Assembly (NCBI RefSeq): GCF_002734285.1
Contig: NZ_NSEA01000021.1
Coordinates: forward strand, 62,001 to 126,000
Origin: Fredinandcohnia onubensis
Lineage (GTDB): Bacteria > Bacillota > Bacilli > Bacillales > Bacillaceae_L
DNA: 64,000 nt
Direction of reading: 5' to 3'
This document shows positions 26,400 through 35,639 of this stretch, in pieces; within the stretch, counting starts at the first letter, position 1; each line of letters opens with the position of its first letter. The position numbers and the translations under genes were made by a program. The notes under the pieces are model-generated. The model saw only the letters and a list, made by a program, of their open reading frames with translations. It did not search any database and was not told the DNA's origin.

Positions 26400-26650
26400 A
26401 ATTCTACTTGAGCCTCTTGATAGCAATCATACCCGATTGTCGACTGAGGCAGAGGAAAGGGAAACGCAAGTGTTCGAATCGTGCCCGATTGGCGGTAGGG
26501 GCAGGTAAAAGGGAAACGCGCAAGTGTTTGAATCATACCCGATTGGCGGTAGAGGCAGGTAAATGGGGAACGCAAGCGATCGAATCGTGCCCGATTGGCA
26601 GAAGAGGAAGGTAAAAAGGGAACGAAAGTAATCATAGAATTATACCTGAT
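26400..26650. repeat. 52-54 bp tandem repeat, four to five copies
   Basis: CCCGATTG recurs at 26432, 26484, 26538 and 26590, with a degenerate CCTGAT near 26645. Each is followed by GGCRGTAGRGGCAGGTAAA and GGGAACGCAAG-type sequence. The short frames crossing this patch in both directions are repeat artefacts and are not annotated. Confidence 0.9.
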
Positions 26651-26681
26651 GTATGTTTTATAGAAAAGGAGGAATTAAACC

Positions 26682-27374
26682 ATGAAAATTGGTCTGATAG
26701 GTGATAGTTTAACTGAAGGTCGACCTGGAGTATCTTTTGTGGAGATTTTAAAAGAAAACTATCCAAGTGTTTCATTTGATAATCTTGGCAAACCAGGTGA
26801 AACAGTTAAAAGTTTGCATGCCCGTTTAACCAAAACAAAATTAGAAACAAACTATGATCTTATTTTCCTTTGGATTGGAGTCAATGATGTTTATTCCAAA
26901 TTGTTGAAAGTCCAAGCACAGCCTGTTGCAAAAGATATCGAGGAATTTAGGGAGTTTTATAACAAAGTATTAGAAATGGCTCTTTCATCTACTAAACAAG
27001 TAGTTACAGTTTCGCCAGCTTTAGTGGGTGAAACTACACAAAATGAAAATGAAATAAAAAACATATCTACCACCATCGAATCCCTCTCAAGAGACCATCC
27101 AAATGTAAGTTTCTTAGACTTGCATTCCGTATTCGCGAAACACCTTTCTAACGTCACTAGTTCAGATTACCTCAGTATCAACGTTATGAGAGTGATGGTG
27201 GATGTTCTCTTCTATAAAACTCCAACTAGTATTGACCGGTTATCAAAAAAACGAGGACTTCACTTAACATTAGACGGCATTCATTTAAATAGTACGGGTG
27301 CAGCACTCGTTGCGGCACAATATTCAACTATGTTAGATCAACTATTATTTAACGACGATAAGTCCATTAAGTAG
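26682..27374 (+). CDS. SGNH/GDSL-family hydrolase
   Basis: The 230-residue protein has block I GDSLTEG (7-13, Ser9 nucleophile), LGKPGETV (block II Gly), FLWIGVND (block III Asn) and block V DGIHLNSTGAALVA (Asp/His). All catalytic positions of an SGNH esterase are present. There is no signal peptide, so it is probably intracellular. AAAGGAGG supports the start. The substrate (ester or carbohydrate acetyl) is unknown. Confidence 0.87.
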   Translation: MKIGLIGDSLTEGRPGVSFVEILKENYPSVSFDNLGKPGETVKSLHARLTKTKLETNYDLIFLWIGVNDVYSKLLKVQAQPVAKDIEEFREFYNKVLEMALSSTKQVVTVSPALVGETTQNENEIKNISTTIESLSRDHPNVSFLDLHSVFAKHLSNVTSSDYLSINVMRVMVDVLFYKTPTSIDRLSKKRGLHLTLDGIHLNSTGAALVAAQYSTMLDQLLFNDDKSIK

Positions 27375-27638
27375 TATTTACTTTTTATAGAATGGGAAGT
27401 AGTAATCGTTGGCCTTCTGTCCTTTAAAAAACTTAATTTTTTCAGAAGGTTATAAAAGTTGATTACTAGAATATATGAAAATAAACAAAATAACAAAATG
27501 TGACTTTAGTAGTAGGGTGGATGCCATTGCTTAATTTTAGGCTGTTATTTATACGCATTCGCCTTTTTTTATGGGAAAGAGATTAAATTGACTTAAGATA
27601 ACAAGTTCTAACTAAATAGAACTATGGAGGTAATGTAG

Positions 27639-28592
27639 GTGAAAGCAGCTATATATAGTACTTTTGGCTCTCCTGAAGTTATAGGTATAAAAGAGGTCGA
27701 ACAGCCATCTATCAAGGATCAAGATAGGGTGTTGATTCGTGTACACAGTGCTTCTGTTAATACTTTAGACTATCTATACCGAAAAGGTTATTATCCTACA
27801 AGGATAGATAATGGACTATCAAAACCAAAAAACCCGATACTCGGCATAGATGTTGCGGGTACGATTGAGGCAGTTGGTGATAGTGTTCGTAAATTTAAGG
27901 TGGGTGATCATGTTTTTGGGAGTTGCTTCGGTTCTCATTCTGAATATGTCTCTCCACGTGAAAGTTTCCTTAGTCATATGCCAAAAAACATAACTTTTGA
28001 AGAAGCAGCTGCTATACCGTGTGCTGCCCAAACTGCATTACAAGCGTTGCGGGATGTAGCAAAGGTAAAGCAAGGGCAAAGAGTCTTAATATATGGAGCA
28101 TCTGGCGGAGTAGGGCATTTTGCAGTTCAACTTGCGAAATACTTTGGGGCTGAGGTCACAGCTGTTTGTAGTACATCCAATCTGGATTGGGTTAAAGATC
28201 TTGGGGCAGATTATGTTCTTGATTATACCAAGGAAGATTTCAAGAAAAATGGGATTCAGTACGATATTATTCTGGATGCAGTTGGTAAGCGATCTTATTT
28301 CAGTTGCATGAACTCTTTAACCGAGGATGGTATTTATATTACTGAACACTTATTTTCGCCTAGAACTCAACCTCTTCAATTGATGATTGGTTCAATATTA
28401 TGTCGAAAGAAAGCAAAAACTCATTTTACGAAACCAAACGATAAAGATTTGGAATTCCTAAGTGGTCTTGTGGAAGAAGAAAAATTAAAACCTGTCATTG
28501 AGAAAAGTTTTTCTTTGGAACAGATTGTTGAGGCACACCGGCACATTGAAAGTGGACGTACAAAGGGGAAGATTGTTCTTAAGGTCAAATAG
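27639..28592 (+). CDS. medium-chain NAD(P)-dependent oxidoreductase (quinone reductase/ADH type)
   Basis: The 317-residue zinc-free MDR family member has PILGIDVAGTIEAVG (catalytic domain), GDHVFGSCFGSHSEYV, AAAIPCAAQTALQAL and the Rossmann motif VLIYGASGGVGHFAVQLAK, and ends GRTKGKIVLKVK. The lack of the structural zinc Cys cluster fits quinone oxidoreductases. GTG start at 27639 with GGAGG eight bases upstream. A related paralog lies at 29244, separated by a DUF1428-like gene; the pair may be an old duplication. Confidence 0.85.
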   Translation: MKAAIYSTFGSPEVIGIKEVEQPSIKDQDRVLIRVHSASVNTLDYLYRKGYYPTRIDNGLSKPKNPILGIDVAGTIEAVGDSVRKFKVGDHVFGSCFGSHSEYVSPRESFLSHMPKNITFEEAAAIPCAAQTALQALRDVAKVKQGQRVLIYGASGGVGHFAVQLAKYFGAEVTAVCSTSNLDWVKDLGADYVLDYTKEDFKKNGIQYDIILDAVGKRSYFSCMNSLTEDGIYITEHLFSPRTQPLQLMIGSILCRKKAKTHFTKPNDKDLEFLSGLVEEEKLKPVIEKSFSLEQIVEAHRHIESGRTKGKIVLKVK

Positions 28593-28736
28593 GATATTTG
28601 TTCGTATTATGTGGTGCATAGCAATCATTGCTTATTTATTTGAGGGCTTTGAGAAACTAAATGTTATTGAGTGTCATTTTTCAAGTAGGAAAAAGTAGCT
28701 TTGTTATAGATGGTAAACGCAGAAAGGGAGATTTTT

Positions 28737-29087
28737 ATGTACAATGTATTATATTTTTATCCAGTCCTGAAACATAAAAAGGATAGATTTATAGAAATTA
28801 ACAAACAGGCTGCACTTATTTATAAGGAATATGGTGCTATTGAAGATGAGACATTCCAGAGCACCTTTATTGATGCGATCTATGGTTGTAAAGGGATGGA
28901 GGCATCGGTAGAGTTGCATGAAAATGAAACGTTGATGTGCTCAGTTTCTACATTTAATAATAAACATCATCATGATATAGTAATGGAAAAAGTAGACTCG
29001 GATATGCGAATTGAAGAATTATATAATGAAATGATTCAAGTTATTGATATGAGCCGAGTGGTTCGTGGTGAATTTGAGAAGGTTTAA
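28737..29087 (+). CDS. DUF1428-like small protein
   Basis: The 116-residue protein contains AALIYKEYGAIEDETF, NKHHHDIVMEKVDSDMRIEELY and DMSRVVRGEFEKV, the arrangement of DUF1428 dimeric alpha/beta-barrel proteins. The ATG at 28737 follows AAAGGGAG; a longer frame from 28710 begins upstream of that site. No function is established. It lies between two MDR oxidoreductase genes on the same strand. Confidence 0.6.
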   Translation: MYNVLYFYPVLKHKKDRFIEINKQAALIYKEYGAIEDETFQSTFIDAIYGCKGMEASVELHENETLMCSVSTFNNKHHHDIVMEKVDSDMRIEELYNEMIQVIDMSRVVRGEFEKV

Positions 29088-29243
29088 TATAAATTACTTT
29101 TCTTATTTCATCAACGGGTGTTTTAACTTAACAACGGAAGGGAGCGGCACCTCCCTTATCAGACTCTGACAGAAAGGAATGACTTCGCAGGAAGAAACAG
29201 ATACTATGATTAAATACATTTTTGTAAAAAGGGAGTGCTTTCC

Positions 29244-30179
29244 ATGCGTGCGGTTATTATAAATGAATATGGTAGTAAAGATGTGCTAGTAGAGCAGGAG
29301 CTACCGAAACCAGAAATAAAAGCAAACCAGGTACTTGTTGAGGTTTATGCAACCTCCATTAATCCAATTGATTGGAAACTTCGTGCGGGGTATTTGAAGG
29401 GAATGCTTGATTGGACATTCCCTATAATCCTTGGCTGGGATGTGGCTGGTAAGATAGTTGAAGTTGGAGATGACGTGAACGATTTTCAGGTCGGGGATGA
29501 AGTTTTTGCGCGACCGGATACAACCCCTAGAGGTACATATGCGGAATTTACAGTTGTGGATGAAGAATTGCTTGCCAAAAAGCCTAGTAACCTAACCTTT
29601 GAAGAGGCTGCCTCTATTCCATTAGCAGGTCTAACCGCTTGGCAGTGTTTAGTGGATAAAACAAAAGTCAAGCAAGGAGATAAAGTACTCATACACGCTG
29701 GAGCGGGTGGTGTAGGTAGTTTGGCCATTCAAATGGCAAAACATCTTGGTGCCTATGTTGCTACAACAGCGAGTGAGAAAAATGAAGCATATGTAAAAAA
29801 TCTAGGTGCGGATGAATTCATTAATTACCGTTCACAACAATTTGAAGAAGAATTAAGTGATTATGATGTGGTCATTGATACAATGGGTGGCGAAATATTA
29901 AATAAAAGCTTCAAAATATTAAAACCTGGTGGCAGACTAGTAACGATTGCCGGACAACCCGATCCAGCATTAATAGAAAAGCATCAAGTAACGGCAAGCT
30001 CCTATTGGTTAACGCCAAATGGTAAACAACTAGGTGAATTAGGGGAATTACTTGAGAATGGAATACTGAAGCCTCAAGTGGGGAGTGTATTTGGTTTTTC
30101 AGCAGAAGAGTTACAAAAAGCACATGAGTTAAGTGAAACAAATCATGCCAAAGGGAAAATTGTAATTAAAGTTAAATAA
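29244..30179 (+). CDS. NADP-dependent MDR oxidoreductase
   Basis: The 311-residue protein opens MRAVIINEYG, with PIILGWDVAGKIVEVG, GDEVFARPDTTPRGTYAEF, SIPLAGLTAWQCL and the cofactor motif VLIHAGAGGVGSLAIQMAK. It is a zinc-free quinone/enone reductase-like MDR. The ATG at 29244 is preferred; the GTG nine bases upstream is part of the GGGAGTG ribosome site. It is terminated by the long hairpin at 30272-30321, which also serves the convergent gene. Confidence 0.86.
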   Translation: MRAVIINEYGSKDVLVEQELPKPEIKANQVLVEVYATSINPIDWKLRAGYLKGMLDWTFPIILGWDVAGKIVEVGDDVNDFQVGDEVFARPDTTPRGTYAEFTVVDEELLAKKPSNLTFEEAASIPLAGLTAWQCLVDKTKVKQGDKVLIHAGAGGVGSLAIQMAKHLGAYVATTASEKNEAYVKNLGADEFINYRSQQFEEELSDYDVVIDTMGGEILNKSFKILKPGGRLVTIAGQPDPALIEKHQVTASSYWLTPNGKQLGELGELLENGILKPQVGSVFGFSAEELQKAHELSETNHAKGKIVIKVK

Positions 30180-30271
30180 TTGGTGGATAATTCGCACTCA
30201 TTAAACAGATAAAAGTAAGAACGAAGAGAAAAAGTAAAGTGTTGCTGATGTTTAATGGAGGAACTATAAAT

Positions 30272-30321
30272 AAAAAAGAAGATGAACACTACATGTTTGT
30301 AGTAGAGTTCATCTTCTTTTT
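30272..30321. terminator. long bidirectional terminator between convergent genes
   Basis: AGAAGATGAAC pairs with GTTCATCTTCT, and an inner ACTACA pairs with TGTAGT. There are A-rich and T-rich flanks on each side, so it works for both strands. Confidence 0.85.
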
Positions 30322-30355
30322 CCTCTGAAGGGGTATAGTTTTTGTGTGTAACATC

Positions 30356-31111
30356 TTAAATCTTAATATCAATCTTTGCGTTTTTCTTTAACTCCTCAAC
30401 ATGCTGAGCGAGTTTTTCTTGCTGTTTTTGCTGTTGCAGAGATTTTTCGATTTGCGGTTTGACTTCTTCAAGCTTTGGAATTTCTTGTCCAGTAGTCTTT
30501 CCTTGTTCTGCATATTGATCATACGTTTTTTGAATTTCTTCATCGGTTATTTCACCAGCAGGAATTTCTTTCTCAACGTACTGGTTAAGTTTAAGTCCGT
30601 CGGCTATTTGAGTTTCAAGAGTTTTCATATCCATGCCTGATTTTTTAAGAGCAGATTCGAATTCTTTTTCTGTTTTAAACTGTTTTTTTACTTCGTCAAG
30701 CCGCTTCTGAATATCTGCCTCTGAAACTTTATAACTTTTTTTATCTGCCTCTTGAAGAAGAAGTGTTTGTCCGACTAAGCTGTCAATGGTTTGGTTTTTC
30801 ACTTGATCTGCCGCTTCTTTAGAAGTCGGATCTTGTCCCATTTGCTGCATTTGTCCTTGTATAGATGATAAAATGCCATTATAGTCGCTTCCTAGAATTT
30901 TTGTATCATTAACGATGGCGACCGTTTTCTTTTCATCTATTTGTTGTGCTGCTAATTTCTTTTGCATTTCTTCCATTTGCTTCTGTTGTTCAGTTACCTC
31001 TGTCTTTGCTTTATCATTATTTTCATCAACTTTACTTTCTTCATTTCCTCCGCATGCTGCTAAAACAACAGCCATTAAACCGGTTACGAATGTAAACATC
31101 ATTTTTTTCAT
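30356..31111 (-). CDS. SurA N-terminal-domain lipoprotein (chaperone-like)
   Basis: The 251-residue precursor has a signal peptide and lipobox LAAC, then a Lys/Glu/Gln-rich coiled-coil region (EQQKQMEEMQKKLAAQQ) and a SurA_N-type helical domain (KILGSDYNG, VKNQTIDSLVGQTLLLQEA, VSEADIQKRLDEVKKQF). No PPIC parvulin domain follows, so unlike PrsA it should be a holdase without prolyl isomerase activity. GGAAGGAG lies seven bases before the ATG at 31111. It acts at the outer face of the membrane. In 31143-31419 upstream I see no gene. Confidence 0.8.
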   Translation of the reverse strand: MKKMMFTFVTGLMAVVLAACGGNEESKVDENNDKAKTEVTEQQKQMEEMQKKLAAQQIDEKKTVAIVNDTKILGSDYNGILSSIQGQMQQMGQDPTSKEAADQVKNQTIDSLVGQTLLLQEADKKSYKVSEADIQKRLDEVKKQFKTEKEFESALKKSGMDMKTLETQIADGLKLNQYVEKEIPAGEITDEEIQKTYDQYAEQGKTTGQEIPKLEEVKPQIEKSLQQQKQQEKLAQHVEELKKNAKIDIKI

Positions 31112-31419
31112 TGTCAAACTCCTTCCTTAAGCAACAAGTATAATTTTTAACTAAAAAAATCATCTTGTCCGCCATTATAAAGTTAATCGTACGAAAAAGA
31201 AACCTATGTACTGTTTCTTAATTTTTATAACAAGATTGAAACATTTGGTAATAAATCCTTAAATCCTGTAATAAAGAATTTTGTGAAGGGAGTAAATGTA
31301 AAGCTTCTTAAAGGGGATTCCCGCATATAAGGTGTCATTTAAAGTTTTAATGGGATTCTTAATTATCATGTTGTAAAATGTAATTAATGGAAAATTTGTG
31401 AAATAAAAGGGTGTGACTT

Positions 31420-31497
31420 ATGAGTAAAAAACGAATCATTTATTTTACTCTTGCTATTATTCTATTTTTTCTAATCTTTGTCTTCTCTGCTACTTAA
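31420..31497 (+). CDS. 25-residue single-TM microprotein
   Basis: ATG 31420 to TAA 31497 encodes a basic start (MSKKR) followed by one continuous hydrophobic helix rich in Ile, Phe and Leu. AAAAGGGTG lies upstream at suitable spacing. It precedes a lipoprotein gene by 27 bp and may share its transcript. Comparable one-helix microproteins exist in Bacillus; the function is unknown. Confidence 0.5.
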   Translation: MSKKRIIYFTLAIILFFLIFVFSAT

Positions 31498-31524
31498 ATA
31501 CCGATATTAAAAAGGGGGATAAAC

Positions 31525-32034
31525 TTGAAAAAAACCAAGTCTTTTCTTGGGGTACTTACGTTATTAATGGTACTTTTAACAGGTTGTTCAAGCGATTTTG
31601 GAAAAGTGATTGTAAGTGAAAAGAACGAGCCTTCGGACATAAATGAGATTGGGAGCAGACCCAATGAATCCCCAAATATAAAATCTTTGGTTTATAGAGT
31701 CACTAATGAAACACAGTTAAAAAAGGCTTGGGATTACTTTAATATGGAAGAGAAACTCCCTAAAGTAGAATTCGATCGTTATGATTATTATTTTGTAAGT
31801 ATATCAGAATCAGGAACCTGTCCTTTTAAATTAAAAGACACAACGGTAAATGATTATAAAAAAGAAATAAATTTTTATTTAAAAGAAAAGGGTGGTAACT
31901 GTACTGCTGATGCAACTCCCAAAACCTTTGTCATTGAAGTAGACAAAAACACCGCAAAAGGTTTAGAAAGTGCTTCAATTATCTATCTTACTGGAAACAG
32001 TGAGTTAAGAACCACAGAAAAAATAAGGGAATAA
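31525..32034 (+). CDS. lipoprotein of unknown function
   Basis: The 169-residue precursor has a signal peptide and lipobox LTGC (about residue 21). The mature part has DYYFVSISESGTCPFKLKD and KGGNCTADATPKTFVIEVD, with two cysteines that could form a disulfide outside the cell. TTG start with AAAGGGGG upstream. No family function known to me. Confidence 0.7.
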   Translation: MKKTKSFLGVLTLLMVLLTGCSSDFGKVIVSEKNEPSDINEIGSRPNESPNIKSLVYRVTNETQLKKAWDYFNMEEKLPKVEFDRYDYYFVSISESGTCPFKLKDTTVNDYKKEINFYLKEKGGNCTADATPKTFVIEVDKNTAKGLESASIIYLTGNSELRTTEKIRE

Positions 32035-32087
32035 CCCTACTTAAACAAACGGGGCAGATTCATTTAAGTTGAGAAGGGGGACTACAT

Positions 32088-32585
32088 ATGGAAATTAAAA
32101 TACTCGAACCCAAAGATGCAGTAATTTATAGAGAAGTAAGATTAAACGCTTTAAAAGCAAACCCAGAAGCATTTAGTTCCAGTTATGAAGAGGAAAAGGA
32201 ATATCCTCTTGAAAGTTTTATAAACCGATTGAATCAAGAACATATCTTTACGTTTGGAGCTTTTATCGAAAACAAACTTGTCGGGGTTGTCACTTTACTA
32301 GTAGAAACAAAAATCAAAACAAAACATAGAGCAAACATTGTCGCTATGTATGTGTATCCAGAGAATCGTAAATTTGGAATTGGGAAAAAATTAATGTCTG
32401 CAGCTATTACAAAAGCTCAAGAAATAAAAGAGGTTGAACAAATTTATTTAACCGTAACTTCAAGTAATGAACCTGCAAAAAATCTATATAAATCGTTAGG
32501 ATTTAAAACCTATGGGATTGATAAAAACGGATTAAGAGTTGAAGATAAATACTTTGACGATGAACTAATGGTTTTAGTTTTATGA
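32088..32585 (+). CDS. GNAT-family N-acetyltransferase
   Basis: The 165-residue GNAT has motif [23 protein letters not shown] (split: [10 protein letters not shown], then KFGIGKKL), the strand [19 protein letters not shown] and [11 protein letters not shown] (motif B). The N-terminus [18 protein letters not shown] is that of YjcK/RimJ-unrelated small Bacillus acetyltransferases. GAAGGGGG precedes the ATG. The TnpB element inserted about 15 bp beyond its stop. Confidence 0.85.
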   Translation: MEIKILEPKDAVIYREVRLNALKANPEAFSSSYEEEKEYPLESFINRLNQEHIFTFGAFIENKLVGVVTLLVETKIKTKHRANIVAMYVYPENRKFGIGKKLMSAAITKAQEIKEVEQIYLTVTSSNEPAKNLYKSLGFKTYGIDKNGLRVEDKYFDDELMVLVL

Positions 32586-32703
32586 GGAGTTCGAAAACAC
32601 TTTTGTCTTTAGACATGAGATGAATCGAACTGTTTTTTTTGTTTTCAAATCAGTACATATGTTCTATAATAAAGGTATATCTTTCCATGGGAGGTGCACT
32701 ATC

Positions 32704-33861
32704 TTGAATCATCATAAAGCCTATCGATTTCGCATCTATCCAACCAAAGAGCAAGCTACGTTAATCAATAAAACGATTGGGTGTACCCGTTTTGTCTTTA
32801 ACCATTTTTTAGGAAAGCAAAAGGACAAAGACAACTACTGGTATATCGTTGAGGAGATGGTTCAAAACGGACAGTTCCCTCATAATAAGTGGAAAGGTGA
32901 ATTCTTTAATAAAAAAGAATCGGTTAAAGCTGTAAAGCAACTAAAACAATATTACCCCTTCTTGAAAGAAGTGGACAGTATTGCTTTACAAAAAGCTGTT
33001 GAAAATCTTAGCGATTCCTATACCCGCTATTATAAAAAGCAAAACAAGGTTCCACGTTTTAAAAGTAAAAAGAACCCTGTCCAATCGTATACAACGAAAT
33101 ACACCAATGGAAATATTGAAATCAAAGGAAATAAATTGAAATTGCCTAAGTTGGGTTTGGTTTCATTCGCAAAAAGTCGTGAGGTGGAGGGGCGTATTAT
33201 CAATGCCACCATTAGAAGAAGCCCTTCAGGAAAATACTTCATCTCCATTGTGGCAAAGGTAGATATTCAGTCCCTCCCTAAAACCAATCAGGAAGTGGGT
33301 GTGGATCTTGGATTAAAGGACTTTGCGGTTTGCTCCGATGGGAAAATTTACGAGAATCCACATTTCTTACGAAAAATGGAAAGGAAACTCCATAAGGAAC
33401 AACGCACCCTATCGAGAAGAATTGAGGGTTCTGCCAAGTGGAATAAGCAACGCATCAAAGTGGCTGGCATTCATGAGCGAATAGCCAATGCCAGAAAGGA
33501 TTTCTTGCAAAAAGTCTCAACGGAATTAGTCAAAAACCACGACTTGATTTGTTTAGAAGATTTGCAAGTTTCCAATATGCTCAAAAATCATCATTTAGCA
33601 AAAGGGATCAGTGAGGTATCATGGGCAGAATTCCGCACGATGTTGGAGTACAAATGCAAATGGTACGGCAAGCAACTAGTTACGGTTGCGAAGAATTTCC
33701 CCAGTAGCCAACTATGTTCTTGTTGCGGATATCAACATAAAGAGGTCAAAAACCTCAACTTGCGTGAATGGATATGTCCATCGTGTTCCGCACATCATCA
33801 AAGGGACTTAAATGCGAGCTACAATCTTCTTACCGAAGGCAAAAGACTCTTTTCAGCATAA
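32704..33861 (+). CDS. tnpB: TnpB RNA-guided DNA nuclease
   Basis: The 385-residue protein has an N-terminal helix-turn-helix ([20 protein letters not shown]), a split RuvC nuclease with all three acidic residues (Asp201 in GVDLGLKDF, Glu285 in LICLEDLQV, Asp368 in HQRDLNAS) and the CxxC zinc-ribbon pairs SQLCSCCG and CPSC. It therefore looks catalytically intact. The TTG start is set by GGGAGGTG at 32689; the frame open from 32620 has none. TnpB cleaves DNA guided by an RNA made from the element's right end and promotes transposon retention. Confidence 0.92.
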   Translation: MNHHKAYRFRIYPTKEQATLINKTIGCTRFVFNHFLGKQKDKDNYWYIVEEMVQNGQFPHNKWKGEFFNKKESVKAVKQLKQYYPFLKEVDSIALQKAVENLSDSYTRYYKKQNKVPRFKSKKNPVQSYTTKYTNGNIEIKGNKLKLPKLGLVSFAKSREVEGRIINATIRRSPSGKYFISIVAKVDIQSLPKTNQEVGVDLGLKDFAVCSDGKIYENPHFLRKMERKLHKEQRTLSRRIEGSAKWNKQRIKVAGIHERIANARKDFLQKVSTELVKNHDLICLEDLQVSNMLKNHHLAKGISEVSWAEFRTMLEYKCKWYGKQLVTVAKNFPSSQLCSCCGYQHKEVKNLNLREWICPSCSAHHQRDLNASYNLLTEGKRLFSA

Positions 33862-33963
33862 CAACGCTAAACCGTAGGAACATACGGGGATAGCCTACTA
33901 ATCCTTTCTCCGATAGGAGGAATAGCGTAGGAATCCTGCGACTTTAGTCGTGGGAGGTTCAAA
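33740..33963 (+). ncRNA. probable omega (reRNA) guide-RNA scaffold of TnpB
   Basis: In IS605 elements the guide RNA overlaps the 3' end of tnpB and runs to the right end, with the flanking host sequence as guide. Here the post-stop region is structured: CCTTTCTCC..AGGAGG, and GCGAC TTTA GTCGT at 33938-33951, ending GGAGGTTCAA. The guide would be the sequence from about 33963 (AATTCTATTCAACTTAG). The 5' limit is a guess. Confidence 0.55.
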
Positions 33964-33966
33964 ATT

Positions 33967-34118
33967 CTATTCAACTTAGTAAGTGGGGTTATGTTCAGCC
34001 AGCACTTGCAAAAGGGCAAAGCCCCGTTTCACTTGTATTGATGTCTTACCCGAAGCCATTACAAGAACAATCATATCAATCCTTTAAGAACTGGGTATTT
34101 AAAAACGTCTATTCATAA
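33967..34118 (+). pseudogene. 3' remnant of a gene abutting the TnpB element
   Basis: A 50-codon open frame without a start runs from the element's right edge to TAA (34116-34118). It reads LSKWGYVQPALAKGQSPVSL and continues VLMSYPKPLQEQSYQSF, a protein-like composition. I do not recognise the family. The missing 5' part is not found left of the element, so it was lost before or with insertion. Confidence 0.5.
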
Positions 34119-34187
34119 TAGGTTATTAAACTCTCGGTGCAGATTAATAGAATACGTTTTTGGGAAATTGGAAGTGAGGACGAATCT

Positions 34188-34367
34188 ATGTTATTTATGC
34201 TTTTACTTGTCATACCGTTATTAGGAGTTTTGTGGTTTATTAATTTTACTACTTTTTTAAAGAATTTAAAGTATGGAAAAAGTACGCATAGACAAGATGT
34301 ATTAGGACCAGTTTTAACATTTATTTTTATATTTACTCTGATGTACTGCTTTCTTGGAGCCCTCTAA
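34188..34367 (+). CDS. small two-TM membrane protein
   Basis: From ATG 34188 the 59-residue protein has two hydrophobic helices (about 1-21 and 38-58) around a basic loop (KNLKYGKSTHRQD). GTGAGGA lies upstream; the longer frame from 34137 adds a charged stretch without a ribosome site. Unknown function. Confidence 0.55.
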   Translation: MLFMLLLVIPLLGVLWFINFTTFLKNLKYGKSTHRQDVLGPVLTFIFIFTLMYCFLGAL

Positions 34368-34434
34368 AACATTGACCAAAAAGGAATTAGCTTAATGCAT
34401 CGTGTTGATACAAAAGAGATAAAGAAATGGGTGG

Positions 34435-34833
34435 ATGGCGGAGATGGAAGAACTTATCGTAGTCGGTGTGCTCATTATTATATTTGTAGTACTTTCTAAA
34501 AAGGGACTAATTCGTTTTACAATTAATACTTACGGCAAATATGTGATGAAGCGGTCACAAGACCATGTAGATGTATCTTATAAGAAGTTTGATGGGATCG
34601 AATATTATTACTTTGATTTGAGCGAAGGACATCGGTTCACTTTGACATATTCGGTCGTTGTAGAAAGAGGAACTTTAACAATCGAATTAAGAAGTATGAA
34701 GGGAGAATTTTTTTCGAAAAGCTTTACTTCCAGTGATACAGGTGAATTCAGTTTTGAAGCAGAAAGCAACAAGCATTCGGTTAAGCTGATAGGTGCAGAT
34801 ACTAAGGGTGGTTGTAAGATTACCTTAAAATAA
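34435..34833 (+). CDS. membrane-anchored beta-rich protein of unknown function
   Basis: The 132-residue protein has one N-terminal membrane helix (about 5-22) followed by a basic patch and a mostly beta domain (IEYYYFDLSEGHRFTLTYSV, GTLTIELRSMKGEF, GEFSFEAESNKHSVKLIGA). It looks like a small extracytoplasmic or cytoplasmic beta-sandwich. The start is ambiguous between ATG 34435 and ATG 34444. No family recognised. A perfect 14-bp stem terminator follows. Confidence 0.6.
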   Translation: MAEMEELIVVGVLIIIFVVLSKKGLIRFTINTYGKYVMKRSQDHVDVSYKKFDGIEYYYFDLSEGHRFTLTYSVVVERGTLTIELRSMKGEFFSKSFTSSDTGEFSFEAESNKHSVKLIGADTKGGCKITLK

Positions 34834-34900
34834 GGTTCGCTCGTGTATGAGGGGAAACACTAACGGCTTTACTTTAGAGATTCAAACAATTACATATTTA

Positions 34901-34948
34901 AACAAAATCGCACGCGTTTTCAAATGAAATTCACCGTGCGATTTTGTT
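34901..34948 (+). terminator. terminator with perfect 14-bp stem
   Basis: AACAAAATCGCACG pairs completely with CGTGCGATTTTGTT across a 20-nt loop, followed by TGTG. Confidence 0.75.
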
Positions 34949-35132
34949 GTGATTTAGCAAGTGAAATGTATGATTATTATCAATATATTTGGATATTTAT
35001 GTTAAAATATTTTCAAGACTATTGTAAATTTTATGAAATAATTTAGCTAACGAGTAGTAATCTTTAACAAGGGAGATTTACTTTATGTAATAAACATGAA
35101 GTCACTATATTGAAAAGGGAGGGGAAACAGAA

Positions 35133-35480
35133 TTGAATAAAATTATGTTACACATTGAAGGGTTGGCAGTTTTCGTGTTAAGTGTATATCTTTATTCGTA
35201 TAATGAGTACAGTTGGTGGATGTTTTTTATATTATTGTTAGCACCTGACATTTCAATGATAGGGTATTTGATTAACATTAATGTTGGAGCAAAATGCTAT
35301 AATATTTTTCATACTTATAGTTTGTCGATTACTATTGTAATAGTAGGTTTACTCCTAACGAATCAATTTGTGTTGGCAGTAGGGTTAATTTGGTCAGCTC
35401 ATATAGGGATGGATAGAGCAATTGGTTACGGGCTTAAATATTCAACTAATTTCAAAGATACACATTTAAATAGAGTTTAA
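35133..35480 (+). CDS. DUF4260-family membrane protein
   Basis: The 115-residue protein has about four hydrophobic segments and the DUF4260 pattern LLAPDISMIGYLINI, NIFHTYS and AHIGMDRAIGYGLKY near the C-terminus. DUF4260 proteins are small membrane proteins of unknown function. TTG start with GGGAGGGG at 35118-35125. The conserved His/Asp pattern (HIGMDR) hints at a metal or substrate site, but no reaction is known. Confidence 0.82.
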   Translation: MNKIMLHIEGLAVFVLSVYLYSYNEYSWWMFFILLLAPDISMIGYLININVGAKCYNIFHTYSLSITIVIVGLLLTNQFVLAVGLIWSAHIGMDRAIGYGLKYSTNFKDTHLNRV

Positions 35481-35524
35481 GATGTATTACTAACGTGTAG
35501 CTTTTGGCACCGATAAGATAATAT

Positions 35525-35556
35525 AAAAAAGGGTTTAGAGATGAAGTTCTCTCTAA
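35525..35556. terminator. terminator between convergent genes
   Basis: AAAAGGGTTTAGAGA pairs with TCTCTAAGCCCTTTT around TGAAGT. It may serve the DUF4260 gene and the convergent peptidase gene. Confidence 0.75.
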
Positions 35557-35639
35557 GCCCTTTTCGCATTGTGAATAGTGTTGTGAAATCGGTGTGATTA
35601 ATATGTGATTTTTGTCCGTATCAACGTGCTTCAACGGTA

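Larger units (their letters stand above)
32600..33963 (+). mobile_element. IS200/IS605-family element carrying only tnpB
   Basis: Ends are recognised by similar short palindromes: TGTCTTTAGACATGAGA (from 32604) on the left and GCGACTTTAGTCGTGGGAGG (33938-33957) on the right, both with CTTTAG in the loop. There is no tnpA (Y1 transposase) within the element, so it depends on a transposase elsewhere or is immobile. Exact termini need comparison with an empty site. Confidence 0.75.

Noticed and set aside
26318-26635. Minus-strand 105-aa ORF and plus-strand ORF over the tandem repeat
   Set aside because: Both frames are created by the 52-54 bp repeat and have no ribosome site.
30356-31111. PrsA foldase
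   Set aside because: SurA_N only; there is no PPIC parvulin domain.
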